Shown in pieces: positions 16,460 to 24,077 of a stretch of 64,000 nt of DNA. The notes below the pieces were generated by a model. It saw only the letters and a list, made by a program, of their open reading frames with translations. It had not been told where the DNA came from and did not search any database. This stretch comes from Massilia sp. Root133 (GTDB lineage: Bacteria > Pseudomonadota > Gammaproteobacteria > Burkholderiales > Burkholderiaceae_D). The first letter of the stretch is position 1. Each line of letters opens with the position of its first letter. Both the position numbers and the translations under genes were made by a program. The stretch spans positions 62,001-126,000 of the forward strand of contig NZ_LMEW01000005.1 of NCBI RefSeq assembly GCF_001426525.1. Direction: 5' to 3'.

Positions 16460-17371
16460 ATGCGATTCAATAAACTGGACCTGAACCTGCTGGTCGTGCT
16501 GAACGCGCTCCTCACCGAGTGCAACATCAGCCGCGCGGCGGAAAAGATCTACCTGAGCCAGTCGGCGACGAGCAGTGCGCTCGCGCGCCTGCGCGACTAC
16601 TTCAACGACGAGCTGCTCGTCAGTTCCGGGCGCCAGCTCGTGCTGACGCCGCGCGCGAAGGAGCTGGTCGAGCCGGTACGCGAAGTCCTCATGCGCATCG
16701 ACAGCACCATCGCCACGCAGCCGCAGTTCGATCCGGCCACGGAAACGCGCACGTTCACGATCCTCGTGTCCGACTACACGATGGCCGTGCTGGTCCCGCC
16801 GTTGCTGGAGGCGTTGTACCGCCAGGCGCCGGGCGTGCGCGTGAGCCTGCGCCACCAGTACGACCGCCAGCCGGCCGACGTGCTGGAGCAGGGCGACGCC
16901 GACTTCCTTGTCATCCCGTCGCAATACCTCGCGAAGGAGCACCCGTCCGCCGTGCTGTTCGAGGAAGACTACCTGTGCGTGACGTGGGAGGGCCACAGCC
17001 GCATCCAGGACAAGCTCACGTTCGACGATTACCTGTCGTGCGGCCACGTGATTCCCACGTTCGCGAGCGCCAATCCGTTGCCGACCCTGGACGGCTGGTT
17101 CATCGAGAGCTACGACGTCAAGCGCCGCGTGGAAGTGACGGCGCCGACGATGACGGGGCTGCCGTCGCTCGTCGTCGGCACCGACCGCATCGCCACCGTG
17201 CACCGCCGTATCGCCCTGCGCGCGCAGGAGGCCCTGCCGATCCGGGTGTGGGAACCGCCGCCGCGCATTCCCCGCCTCGTGCAATCGCTGCAATGGCACC
17301 GCCACCGCAACAACGACCCGGCCATCCGCTGGCTGCGCGACCTGTTCGTCGACGTCGCCCGCGGCGTCTGA
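16460..17371 (+). CDS. LysR-type regulator of the NodD/NahR/LinR subfamily
   Basis: 303 aa. The N-terminus (MRFNKLDLNLLVVLNALLTE, then NISRAAEKIYLSQSATSSALARLRDYF) is strikingly close to NodD, whose family begins MRF-x-x-LDLNLLV-x-L-x-AL-x-TE. The rest is a LysR substrate-binding domain; FTILVSDYTMAVLVPPLL starts the effector domain near residue 97. NodD proteins sense flavonoids, and FdeR of Herbaspirillum, another LysR protein, senses naringenin. Elements of nod-box form (ATC-N9-GAT) lie before this locus's MFS/CGD operon and before other operons of the island. Activation of the island by a flavonoid is the leading inference. The gene sits inside a TetR-type-operator-controlled operon, not divergently from its target as LysR genes often do. 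Confidence 0.9.
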   Translation: MRFNKLDLNLLVVLNALLTECNISRAAEKIYLSQSATSSALARLRDYFNDELLVSSGRQLVLTPRAKELVEPVREVLMRIDSTIATQPQFDPATETRTFTILVSDYTMAVLVPPLLEALYRQAPGVRVSLRHQYDRQPADVLEQGDADFLVIPSQYLAKEHPSAVLFEEDYLCVTWEGHSRIQDKLTFDDYLSCGHVIPTFASANPLPTLDGWFIESYDVKRRVEVTAPTMTGLPSLVVGTDRIATVHRRIALRAQEALPIRVWEPPPRIPRLVQSLQWHRHRNNDPAIRWLRDLFVDVARGV

Positions 17372-17390
17372 CCTCACCGACTATCGAAAA

Positions 17391-18836
17391 ATGAATGAAG
17401 CCGTTTCCAGTGCGGAGGGCAGCGCGCACCATGCCGCCGCCTCGTATAGCCACCGCCGCCGCACGCTGGCGCTGATCGCCGTCGCCCTCGCGTTCGTGAT
17501 CGACCTGCTCGACACGACCATCGTCAACGTCGCCGTCCCGTCCATCGGCGCCACCCTGCACGCGCCCAAGGCGGCGCTGGAATGGATCGTCGCCGGGTAT
17601 GCGACGGCGTTCGCCGTGCTGCTGATCGTCGGCGGCCGGCTCGGCGACAGCCACGGCTACCGCCGCATGTTCCTGGCCGGGATCGCCGCGTTCACGGCGA
17701 CGTCCGTCGCGTGCGGCCTCGCGCCGGATACCCTGAGCCTGCAGGTCGCGCGCCTGCTGCAGGGCGCCAGCGCCGCGTTGATGGTCCCGCAGGTGATGGC
17801 GCTCGTGCAGGTGATGTATCCGCCCGAGGAGCGCTACAAGGTCTACACCGTGTTCGGCTTCCTGGGCGGCTTCTCGGCCGCGCTGGGTCCCATCGTCGGC
17901 GGCCTGCTGATCGACGCCGACTGGCTCGGCCTCGGCTGGCGCCTCACGTTCCTCATCAACCTGCCGCTGGGCCTCGTCAGCCTCGTCGCCGGCGCGCTGT
18001 TGCTGCCGCCGGGCCGCGGCGTGCACCCGGTCGCGGTCGACCTGCGCGGCGCCGCTCTCTCCGTCGTCGTGCTGTTCGCGTTGCTGACGCCCCTGATCGA
18101 GGGGCCATCCCGCGACTGGCCGGCGGCGCTGGTGCTGATGCTGCTGGCTGCCGTGCCGCTGGGCTGGATCACGTGGCGTCACCTGCTGAAGCGCCAGGCG
18201 CGCCACGGCGACGCGCTCGTCGACCCCGCGCTGTTCCGGCTCCGCAAGGTGAGCCTCGGGCTGCTGTGCACCCTGTGCGTGAACCCGATCATGCCGGGCT
18301 ACCTGCTCGTGATGACGTTCGCGCTGCAGACGGGCAGGGGGCTGACAGCCGCGCAGATGGCGTACGCCTGCGCCCCGATCGCGTTCGGCGCGATGACCGG
18401 CATCACCTTGCTGGGGCCGCGGCTGAACCGGCGCATCGGCGTACGTACGCTGCTCGCGGGGATCGCGGTGTCGGCGGCAAGCCTCGTCCTGTGCGCGTTC
18501 GCGCTGGACGGCGCGCTGTCCTGGCCGCTGCTGCTGGCGGCGCAGTACGGCATGGGCATCGGCCTGGGCCTGTGCGGACCGCAGCTGTCGTTCGCCACGT
18601 TGCGCGACGTGCCCGTCGCGTCGGCCGGCGTGGCGGCCGGGCTGCTGACGACCGTGCAGCAGGTGGCGGCGGCGTTCGGCGTGGCGCTGGCGGGGCTCGT
18701 GTTTTTCCACGGGCTGGATACGACGGCGACGGGAGGCTACCAGCGTGCCTATCTGCACGTGTTGCCGCTGCTGCTCGGTCTCCTGGCCGTCGGCGCACTG
18801 GGCGCGGGCCGGCTCGTGAAGGCGATGCGGGCCTAG
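17391..18836 (+). CDS. MFS drug/solute efflux transporter, DHA2 (14-TM) type
   Basis: 481 aa with about 14 hydrophobic segments. It has the DHA2 signatures DLLDTTIVNVAVPSIG in TM1, GGRLGDSHGYRRMF in the first loop and LLQGASAALMVPQVMALVQ in TM4. EmrB/QacA-type pumps expel hydrophobic or phenolic compounds, so it may remove toxic aglycones such as flavonoids. It is the last gene of the 12482 operon, 19 bp after the LysR gene. No clear ribosome site is seen before the ATG. Confidence 0.9.
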   Translation: MNEAVSSAEGSAHHAAASYSHRRRTLALIAVALAFVIDLLDTTIVNVAVPSIGATLHAPKAALEWIVAGYATAFAVLLIVGGRLGDSHGYRRMFLAGIAAFTATSVACGLAPDTLSLQVARLLQGASAALMVPQVMALVQVMYPPEERYKVYTVFGFLGGFSAALGPIVGGLLIDADWLGLGWRLTFLINLPLGLVSLVAGALLLPPGRGVHPVAVDLRGAALSVVVLFALLTPLIEGPSRDWPAALVLMLLAAVPLGWITWRHLLKRQARHGDALVDPALFRLRKVSLGLLCTLCVNPIMPGYLLVMTFALQTGRGLTAAQMAYACAPIAFGAMTGITLLGPRLNRRIGVRTLLAGIAVSAASLVLCAFALDGALSWPLLLAAQYGMGIGLGLCGPQLSFATLRDVPVASAGVAAGLLTTVQQVAAAFGVALAGLVFFHGLDTTATGGYQRAYLHVLPLLLGLLAVGALGAGRLVKAMRA

Positions 18837-18846
18837 CCGGCCGCGT

Positions 18847-18880
18847 ATCCACGCTGTCGATAGCAGCTATCCAAACAATC
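18847..18880 (+). promoter_or_regulatory. Nod-box-like element before the MFS/C-deglycosidase operon
   Basis: ATC (18847), N9, GAT (18859), N7, ATC (18869), then C and AAACAATC (18873-18880). This matches the rhizobial nod box as I recall it (ATC-N9-GAT, then ATC-N-AAACAATC) almost base for base. The core GATAGCAGCTATC (18859-18871) is a dyad. Its centre lies 62 bp before the -10 box, 20 bp further than at the other sites. Confidence 0.65.
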
Positions 18881-18903
18881 ACCCAACACCCGCAATTTTT
18901 CGC

Positions 18904-18932
18904 TTGGGGAAACGAAAAGAAGTCGATATCAT
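18904..18932 (+). promoter_or_regulatory. Sigma70-type promoter of the MFS/C-deglycosidase operon
   Basis: TTGGGG at 18904-18909, a 17-bp spacer and TATCAT at 18927-18932. The -10 box lies within palindromic operator copy 4, and the nod-box-like element is upstream. Confidence 0.5.
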
Positions 18933-18944
18933 AATTCTGGTTCT
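18925..18944. promoter_or_regulatory. AATT-centred palindromic operator, copy 4
   Basis: GATATCATAATTCTGGTTCT matches the motif at 5195, 9336 and 12458 in its central 14 bp. It overlaps the -10 box of the operon encoding the C-glycoside deglycosidase. Confidence 0.6.
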
Positions 18945-19004
18945 ATTTCCTGCACAAGACAGGATGCGGCGGCAAAGCCGCAGCCAATGACAAGGAGACA
19001 CGCG

Positions 19005-20213
19005 ATGCGCAACACCCTTTCCCAACCACGCCAGGCCGACTGGCGCCAGGGCTGGATCCTCGTGATCTCCGGCTTCCTGCCCGTGATGGCGATCATCGCC
19101 CTCGCACCCACGCTTCCCACGCTGCTGGGCCACTTCCGGGACGTCCCGAACGCCGCGCTGATGGTCCCGCTGCTGATCACCGCCCCCAGCGCCTGCATCG
19201 CCCTGTTCGCGCCCGGCGCCGGCGTCATCGCGGACCGCTTCGGCCGCCGCCCGCTGCTGCTGTGGTCCATGGCGTTCTACGGCGCCGGCGGCCTGGTGCC
19301 GTTCTTCATCGATAACTTCTGGGCCGTCGTCGCGGGCCGCTTCGTGATCGGCTTCGGCGAAGCGGGCGTACTGACGGTCGTGAACACGCTACTGGCCGAC
19401 TATTTCGAGGAGAAGGCGCGCCACCGCTGGCTGATGATCCAGGGCGTCGTCGGCTCGGTGCTCGGCACCGTCACCATCGCGAGCTCGGGCTTCCTCGCCG
19501 CGCAGGGCTGGCAATACCCGTTCCTCGTGTACGGCGTCGCGATCCCGATCCTGCTCGCCAGCCTCGCGTTCCTGTTCGAGCCCGAACCCCGCCGCAGGCA
19601 GGCGCACACCGCGCAGGCCGCGACGACGCGGTTCCCGTACGCCGTCGCGCTGACGGTCTGCGGCGTCACCGTCCTGCTGTCGACGATCTACTATGTCCAG
19701 GTCATCAACTTCTCCGTGCTGCTGAAGGACCTGGGCGTCAGCGATCCGAAGTCGATCGGCCTGTCGATGGCGCTGCCGAGCATCGGCGTGCCGCTGGGCG
19801 CGATCCTGTTCAAGATGACGACGCGCTACGGCGCCGGCACGCAGATTTTCCTCGTATTCCTCGGCTATGCGATCGGACTTTCGGGCATCGGCCTCGCGCC
19901 GGACTACAAGGTGGCGCTGGCCTTCGCGTTCGTCCAGCAACTGGCCAATGGCCTGATCGTGCCGGCGCTGATCGCCTGGGCCCAGAGCAAATTCTCGTTC
20001 GAGCACCGCGGCCGCGGCATGGGCTGGTGGGCGAGCTCGTTCTTCGTCGCGCAATTCCTGTCGCCGGCCGTCGTCAACGTGATGCGCGCCGCCGTCGGCA
20101 GCCTGCAGGTCGCCTTCCTGGCGTTCGGCCTGATCGCGGCGGCGTGCGCCGCCGGCGCCTGCCTGCTCCATTACCGTGCGGCCCGCGCCGCCCGCCCGCA
20201 ACCGGGCATGTAA
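19005..20213 (+). CDS. MFS transporter heading the C-deglycosidase operon
   Basis: 402 aa, about 12 TM segments, with loop GVIADRFGRRPLLL and TM4 GRFVIGFGEAGVLTVVNTLLADYF. It is paralogous to the carrier at 14430. The start at 19005 is set by AAGGAG eight bases upstream. As first gene of the operon with the CGD subunits, it probably imports the glycoside or its 3-keto form made in the periplasm by the GMC dehydrogenase. It ends 37 bp before the CGD alpha gene. Confidence 0.9.
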   Translation: MRNTLSQPRQADWRQGWILVISGFLPVMAIIALAPTLPTLLGHFRDVPNAALMVPLLITAPSACIALFAPGAGVIADRFGRRPLLLWSMAFYGAGGLVPFFIDNFWAVVAGRFVIGFGEAGVLTVVNTLLADYFEEKARHRWLMIQGVVGSVLGTVTIASSGFLAAQGWQYPFLVYGVAIPILLASLAFLFEPEPRRRQAHTAQAATTRFPYAVALTVCGVTVLLSTIYYVQVINFSVLLKDLGVSDPKSIGLSMALPSIGVPLGAILFKMTTRYGAGTQIFLVFLGYAIGLSGIGLAPDYKVALAFAFVQQLANGLIVPALIAWAQSKFSFEHRGRGMGWWASSFFVAQFLSPAVVNVMRAAVGSLQVAFLAFGLIAAACAAGACLLHYRAARAARPQPGM

Positions 20214-20250
20214 GACCCACCGATTTTTACGCCAGCAACCGAGGACCCCC

Positions 20251-21240
20251 ATGACCACCCAGCATCGCATCAAGCGAGGCGTCTCGCTGTACAGCTACCA
20301 GTACGAGACCTTCCTGCGCACGATGACCCTCGACGACTGCATCGCCCACGCCGCCGGCCTCGGCGCGCGCGGCATCGAAGTCGTCAGCGAACAATCCTTC
20401 ACCGGCTTCCCGAACGTCCCGGACGAGCAGGTCGCCGCCTGGTTCGCCTCGCTCGACCGCCACAACGCGTACGCCCAGTGCCACGACATGTTCATGGACA
20501 TCAAGCTGTACAAGGACCGCCGCCTGAACTTCGACGAGATGGTCGCGTCGCTGGAGCGCGACCTGCATTTCGCCAAGCGCATCGGCTGCCCGACCGTGCG
20601 CATCATCGTGAACACGCCGCCGGAAGTCGTCGTCGCGTGCGTGCCGCTGGCGGAAAAGCTCGACATCCGCATGGGCATCGAAGTCCACTCGCCGTTCCAC
20701 TTCGACCACCCGTGGATCCTGCGCTACACCGAGATCACGCGCGCCACCGGGTCGAACCACGTGGGCTATGTGCCGGACATGGGCATGTACATCAAACACT
20801 ACCCGCCCGTCTTCCGCGACCGCTTCCTGCGCATGGGCGCCACGCCGAAGATCGTCGAGTTCATCCTGCAGGCGCACGAAGCGCGCGTGCTGCCGGACTA
20901 CGTGATCATGGACGTACGCAAACTGGGCGGCAATCCCGTCGACCTGCAGATGGCCGAGACGCTGCGCCACAACATCTGGAGCAACCCGCGCCGCATGCTG
21001 GAGTTCATGCCATGGATCTTCCACATCCACGCCAAGTTCTACGAGATCGACGAGACGGGCAAGGAACCTGCGATCCCATACGAGGAAATCATTCCCGTGC
21101 TGATCGAGGGCGGCTACGACGGCCACCTGTCCAGCGAATACGAGGGCCAGCGTCACATCGAGGACGCATTTCAAGTAGATGGGTGCGCGCAGGTGCGGCG
21201 CCAGCAAGAGATGTTCAAGCGCCTGTTGGGCGAACAATAA
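20251..21240 (+). CDS. C-glycoside deglycosidase alpha subunit (CGD alpha; DgpC/DfgA-like TIM barrel)
   Basis: 329 aa. In known two-subunit CGDs the alpha subunit is a metal-dependent xylose-isomerase-like barrel that cleaves the C-C bond of 3-keto-C-glycosides, releasing aglycone and 3-keto-sugar. Here Glu144 and His146 (MGIEVHSPFHF), Asp176 (YVPDMGMY), His258/His260 (FHIHAKF) and Glu296 (SSEYEG) fill the metal and catalytic positions; the EVHSP His is the likely general base. The alpha identity rests on the fold, on these residues, and above all on the adjoining small beta-subunit gene 10 bp downstream, the pairing seen in DgpB/DgpC, DfgA/DfgB and CarB/CarC systems. The start follows GAGGA. 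If the assignment is wrong, the protein is a sugar isomerase/epimerase of the same superfamily. Confidence 0.82.
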   Translation: MTTQHRIKRGVSLYSYQYETFLRTMTLDDCIAHAAGLGARGIEVVSEQSFTGFPNVPDEQVAAWFASLDRHNAYAQCHDMFMDIKLYKDRRLNFDEMVASLERDLHFAKRIGCPTVRIIVNTPPEVVVACVPLAEKLDIRMGIEVHSPFHFDHPWILRYTEITRATGSNHVGYVPDMGMYIKHYPPVFRDRFLRMGATPKIVEFILQAHEARVLPDYVIMDVRKLGGNPVDLQMAETLRHNIWSNPRRMLEFMPWIFHIHAKFYEIDETGKEPAIPYEEIIPVLIEGGYDGHLSSEYEGQRHIEDAFQVDGCAQVRRQQEMFKRLLGEQ

Positions 21241-21250
21241 GGAGCATGGC

Positions 21251-21625
21251 ATGTACGACAAACACATCATCTATCCGGATTCGCTGCGCAACGACGGGGA
21301 CGCCGGCTGGCGCGTCGGCGTGCGCCTGCCTTACTACCGCGGCCAGGTCCTGTCGGCCGTGGAAGACATCGCGCTGACCGTGGACGGCGAGAAGGTGCCG
21401 CGCGACGACGTGCGCTTCACGGTGCGCGGCAGGACGTGGACCCTGGACGAACTGGAGACGACCTACGACGAGCGCTGGGAATTCGGCGAAGTGGCCGACG
21501 TCTCCGTGCCCGGGCGCAGCGTCGCGCCCGGCAAGCACACCGTCACGGCCGCCGTGCAGCTGCGCATCTCGTACCTGCCGTGGAGCCCCGTGACGTCCTG
21601 CACGACCGAACTCGCTGTCGATTAA
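21251..21625 (+). CDS. C-glycoside deglycosidase beta subunit (DUF6379-type small protein)
   Basis: 124 aa, all-beta by appearance. It has the features of the CGD beta subunit: an early RNDG-x-x-x-GW segment, a central strand-rich part (FTVRGRTWTLDELETTYDERWEFGE), and the alternating hydrophobic VTAAVQLRISYLPW near the end. In solved CGDs this small subunit packs against the alpha barrel and helps form the active-site entrance. It starts at 21251 behind AAGGAG, 10 bp after the alpha gene and 9 bp before the next TIM-barrel gene, so co-translation is likely. The gene is small enough to be missed or called hypothetical by routine annotation. Confidence 0.8.
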   Translation: MYDKHIIYPDSLRNDGDAGWRVGVRLPYYRGQVLSAVEDIALTVDGEKVPRDDVRFTVRGRTWTLDELETTYDERWEFGEVADVSVPGRSVAPGKHTVTAAVQLRISYLPWSPVTSCTTELAVD

Positions 21626-21634
21626 GGAGGCGTC

Positions 21635-22705
21635 ATGGCCACGACGATCAAGGGACCCGCGATCTTCCTCGCCCAATTCGCGGGCGACACAGCGCCGTTC
21701 AACGACTGGAAGGCGATCACGCGCTGGGCCGGCAGCCTCGGTTACCAGGGCGTGCAGGTGCCGTCGAACGACCGCCGCCTGTTCGACCTGGCCCGCGCGG
21801 CGGAAAGTAAAACGTATTGCGACGAGATCGCCGGCATCGCGGCGGAAAGCGGCGTCGCGATCACGGAACTGAGCACGCATCTGCAGGGCCAGCTGGTCGC
21901 CGTGCACCCTGCCTACGACGAAGCGTTCGACGGCTTCGCGCCGCCCGAGCTGCGCGGCAACCCGGCGGCGCGCCAGCGCTGGGCCGTCGAGCAGATGCTG
22001 CTGGCGGCGAAGGCGTCCGCGAACCTGGGCCTGACGGCGTCGATCAGCTTTTCCGGATCGCTCGCGTGGCCGTTCGTGTACCCTTGGCCGCAGCGTCCCG
22101 CGGGCCTGATCGAGACGGCGTTCGACGAACTGGCGCGCCGCTGGCGCCCGATCCTCGACGGCTACGACGACGCGGGCGTCGACCTCGCGTTCGAGCTGCA
22201 TCCCGGCGAGGACCTGTTCGATGGCGCCACGTTCGAGATGCTGCTCGAACGCGTCGACTACCACCCGCGCCTGAACATCGCCTACGATCCGTCGCATTTT
22301 CTGCTGCAACAGCTGGACTACCTGGGCTTCATCGACCGCTACCGCGACCGCATCAAGGTCGTGCACGTGAAGGATGCCGAGTTCCGTCCCGATGCGCGCC
22401 AGGGCGTCTACTCCGGCTACCAGCCGTGGGCCGACCGCGCGGGCCGTTTCCGCTCGCTGGGCGACGGCCAGGTCGATTTCAAGGCCATCTTCAGCAAGCT
22501 GGCGCAGTACGATTTCCCCGGCTGGGCCGTGCTGGAATGGGAATGCTGCCTGAAGCATCCGGAGCAGGGCGCGGAAGAGGGGGCGCGCTTCATCCGCGAC
22601 CACATCATCCGGGTGACGGACAAGGCGTTCGACGATTTCGCGGGCAGCGCCGGCGACGCCGAACGCAATGCGCGTCTGCTGGGCATCGCGGGAGGTGCGC
22701 GATGA
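21635..22705 (+). CDS. Xylose-isomerase-like TIM-barrel protein linked to Gfo/Idh oxidoreductase
   Basis: 356 aa. Metal ligands Glu187 (LAFELHPGED), Asp218 (IAYDPSHF), His244 (VVHVKDAEF) and Glu301 (AVLEWECC) are all present. The family is recognisable by LSTHLQGQLVAVHPAYDE and WPQRPAGLIE and is usually encoded beside a Gfo/Idh/MocA dehydrogenase, as here: its TGA overlaps the next ATG. Partners of this kind convert keto-sugars or keto-glycosides, and the pair could turn the 3-keto-glucose released by CGD back into a usable hexose. The exact reaction is unknown. Confidence 0.85.
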   Translation: MATTIKGPAIFLAQFAGDTAPFNDWKAITRWAGSLGYQGVQVPSNDRRLFDLARAAESKTYCDEIAGIAAESGVAITELSTHLQGQLVAVHPAYDEAFDGFAPPELRGNPAARQRWAVEQMLLAAKASANLGLTASISFSGSLAWPFVYPWPQRPAGLIETAFDELARRWRPILDGYDDAGVDLAFELHPGEDLFDGATFEMLLERVDYHPRLNIAYDPSHFLLQQLDYLGFIDRYRDRIKVVHVKDAEFRPDARQGVYSGYQPWADRAGRFRSLGDGQVDFKAIFSKLAQYDFPGWAVLEWECCLKHPEQGAEEGARFIRDHIIRVTDKAFDDFAGSAGDAERNARLLGIAGGAR

Positions 22706-23838
22706 TCCGCCTGGGCATGGTCGGCGGCGGCGAGGGCGCGTTCATCGGCGCCGTGCACCGCCACGCGGCAGCGCTCGACCATCGGTACCGGCTCGTGGCC
22801 GGCGCGTTCTCGTCGAATGCGGACACGTCGCGCCGTTCGGGCGCCGCGCTCGGACTCGATCCGGACCGCGTCCATGCCGACTATGCGGACATGGCGCGGG
22901 CGGAAGCGGCGCGCGACGACGGCATCGAGGTCGTCAGCATCGTCACGCCGAACCACATGCATGCGCCGGTGGCGCGGGCGTTCCTGGAAGCGGGCATCCA
23001 CGTCATCTGCGACAAGCCGGTGACGACCAACAGCGACGATGCGCGTGCATTGCAGGCGCTGGCGGCGGAAAAGGGCCTGATCTTCGCCGTCACGCACAAC
23101 TATTCGGCGTACCCGATGGTGCGCCAGGCCCGCGCGATGGTGCAGGTGGGCCAGCTGGGCGACATCCGCGTCGTGCAGGTGGAGTACGCCCAGGACTGGC
23201 TGGCGGAACCGCTGGAACAGACGGGCCAGAAGCAGGCCGCGTGGCGCACCGACCCGGCGCGCGCGGGCGGCGGTGCGATCGGCGACATCGGTTCGCACGC
23301 GTGGCACCTGGCCGATACGATCGTCGGCCAGCCGCTGGAATCCCTGTGTGCGCAACTGAACACCTTCGTCCCTGGCCGCGCCATCGACGACGACGTGCAG
23401 GTGATGCTGCGCTACGCCGGCGGCGCGCGCGGCATGCTGTGGGCCAGCCAGGTTGCGCCGGGCCACGCCAACGATCTGCGGATCCGCGTGTTCGGCAGCC
23501 GCGGCGGCATCGAATGGCGCCAGCAGCAGCCCAATGAACTCCTGTACACGCCGCTGGGCGAGCCGACCCGCATCCTCGAACGCAACGGCCCCGGCACCCA
23601 TCCCGCCGCGCGCCGCCTGAGCCGCGTACCCGCCGGCCACACGGAAGGCTATATCGACGCGTTCGCGGCGCTGTACACGGAAGTGGCGCGGCACCTGCTG
23701 GCCCGTCGTGACGGAAGCGATCCGGGCGAAGCCTGGTTCCCGACCATCGCCGACGGCCTGCGCGGCGTCCTGTTCATCGAAACGGTGCAGGCGTCGTCGT
23801 GCGAAGGCGGGGCCTGGGTCCCGCTGCCGGCGCACTGA
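22702..23838 (+). CDS. Gfo/Idh/MocA-family NAD(P)-dependent oxidoreductase
   Basis: 378 aa. The N-terminal Rossmann fold (MVGGGEGAFIGAVHRHAA) is followed by the family's E-K-P equivalent, here CDKP with Lys105, and by GGGAIGDIGSHAWHLADTI, which holds the catalytic Asp and His. Members oxidise or reduce sugar hydroxyls, often at C3. In the CGD operon it probably reduces 3-keto-glucose to glucose, or oxidises a glycoside at C3 in the cytoplasm as DgpA does in the puerarin pathway. It overlaps the TIM-barrel gene by ATGA and is the last gene of the operon. Confidence 0.88.
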   Translation: MIRLGMVGGGEGAFIGAVHRHAAALDHRYRLVAGAFSSNADTSRRSGAALGLDPDRVHADYADMARAEAARDDGIEVVSIVTPNHMHAPVARAFLEAGIHVICDKPVTTNSDDARALQALAAEKGLIFAVTHNYSAYPMVRQARAMVQVGQLGDIRVVQVEYAQDWLAEPLEQTGQKQAAWRTDPARAGGGAIGDIGSHAWHLADTIVGQPLESLCAQLNTFVPGRAIDDDVQVMLRYAGGARGMLWASQVAPGHANDLRIRVFGSRGGIEWRQQQPNELLYTPLGEPTRILERNGPGTHPAARRLSRVPAGHTEGYIDAFAALYTEVARHLLARRDGSDPGEAWFPTIADGLRGVLFIETVQASSCEGGAWVPLPAH

Positions 23839-23853
23839 TATCCATGTTGTGAA

Positions 23854-23895
23854 GCGAATCCGACCGGGCATGCGCGACGCGCCCGGCGGGTTCGC
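23854..23895 (+). terminator. Possible terminator hairpin after the CGD operon
   Basis: GCGAATCCGACCGGGC pairs with GCCCGGCGGGTTCGC across an 11-nt loop (one bulge, one G-T pair). No U-tract follows, so termination may be weak or Rho-assisted. It lies 15 bp after the Gfo/Idh stop. Confidence 0.45.
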
Positions 23896-23950
23896 TCGTC
23901 CCGACGGTTCGTCCCGCACCGTCGCGGCGTCGATGCAGCAAGGACCCGAT

Positions 23951-23984
23951 ATCCATGCCATCGATAGCTCGAATCCAAATTATC
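23951..23984 (+). promoter_or_regulatory. Nod-box-like element before the flavonoid-ring operon
   Basis: ATC (23951), N9, GAT (23963), N7, ATC (23973), then C and AAATTATC. The spacing is identical to the element at 18847, and both begin TATCCA(C/T)GC. The core centre is 42 bp before the -10 box. Confidence 0.6.
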
Positions 23985-23987
23985 GGA

Positions 23988-24016
23988 TTGGGAAAACGGC
24001 CGGAAACACATACCAT
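23988..24016 (+). promoter_or_regulatory. Sigma70-type promoter of the 24078-32727 operon
   Basis: TTGGGA at 23988-23993, a 17-bp spacer and TACCAT at 24011-24016. It begins 4 bp after the nod-box-like element, the usual place for a LysR activator to contact polymerase. Confidence 0.5.
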
Positions 24017-24077
24017 TTTTCGCATGACATCAGCCCACGGCAGCCCACAGAACTGCCGGATTAATTGGAGACACATA

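Noticed and set aside
23970..23989. A fifth copy of the AATT palindrome
   Set aside because: AATCCAAATTATCGGATT is off-centre by one base and is better explained as the 3' part of the nod-box-like element at 23951.
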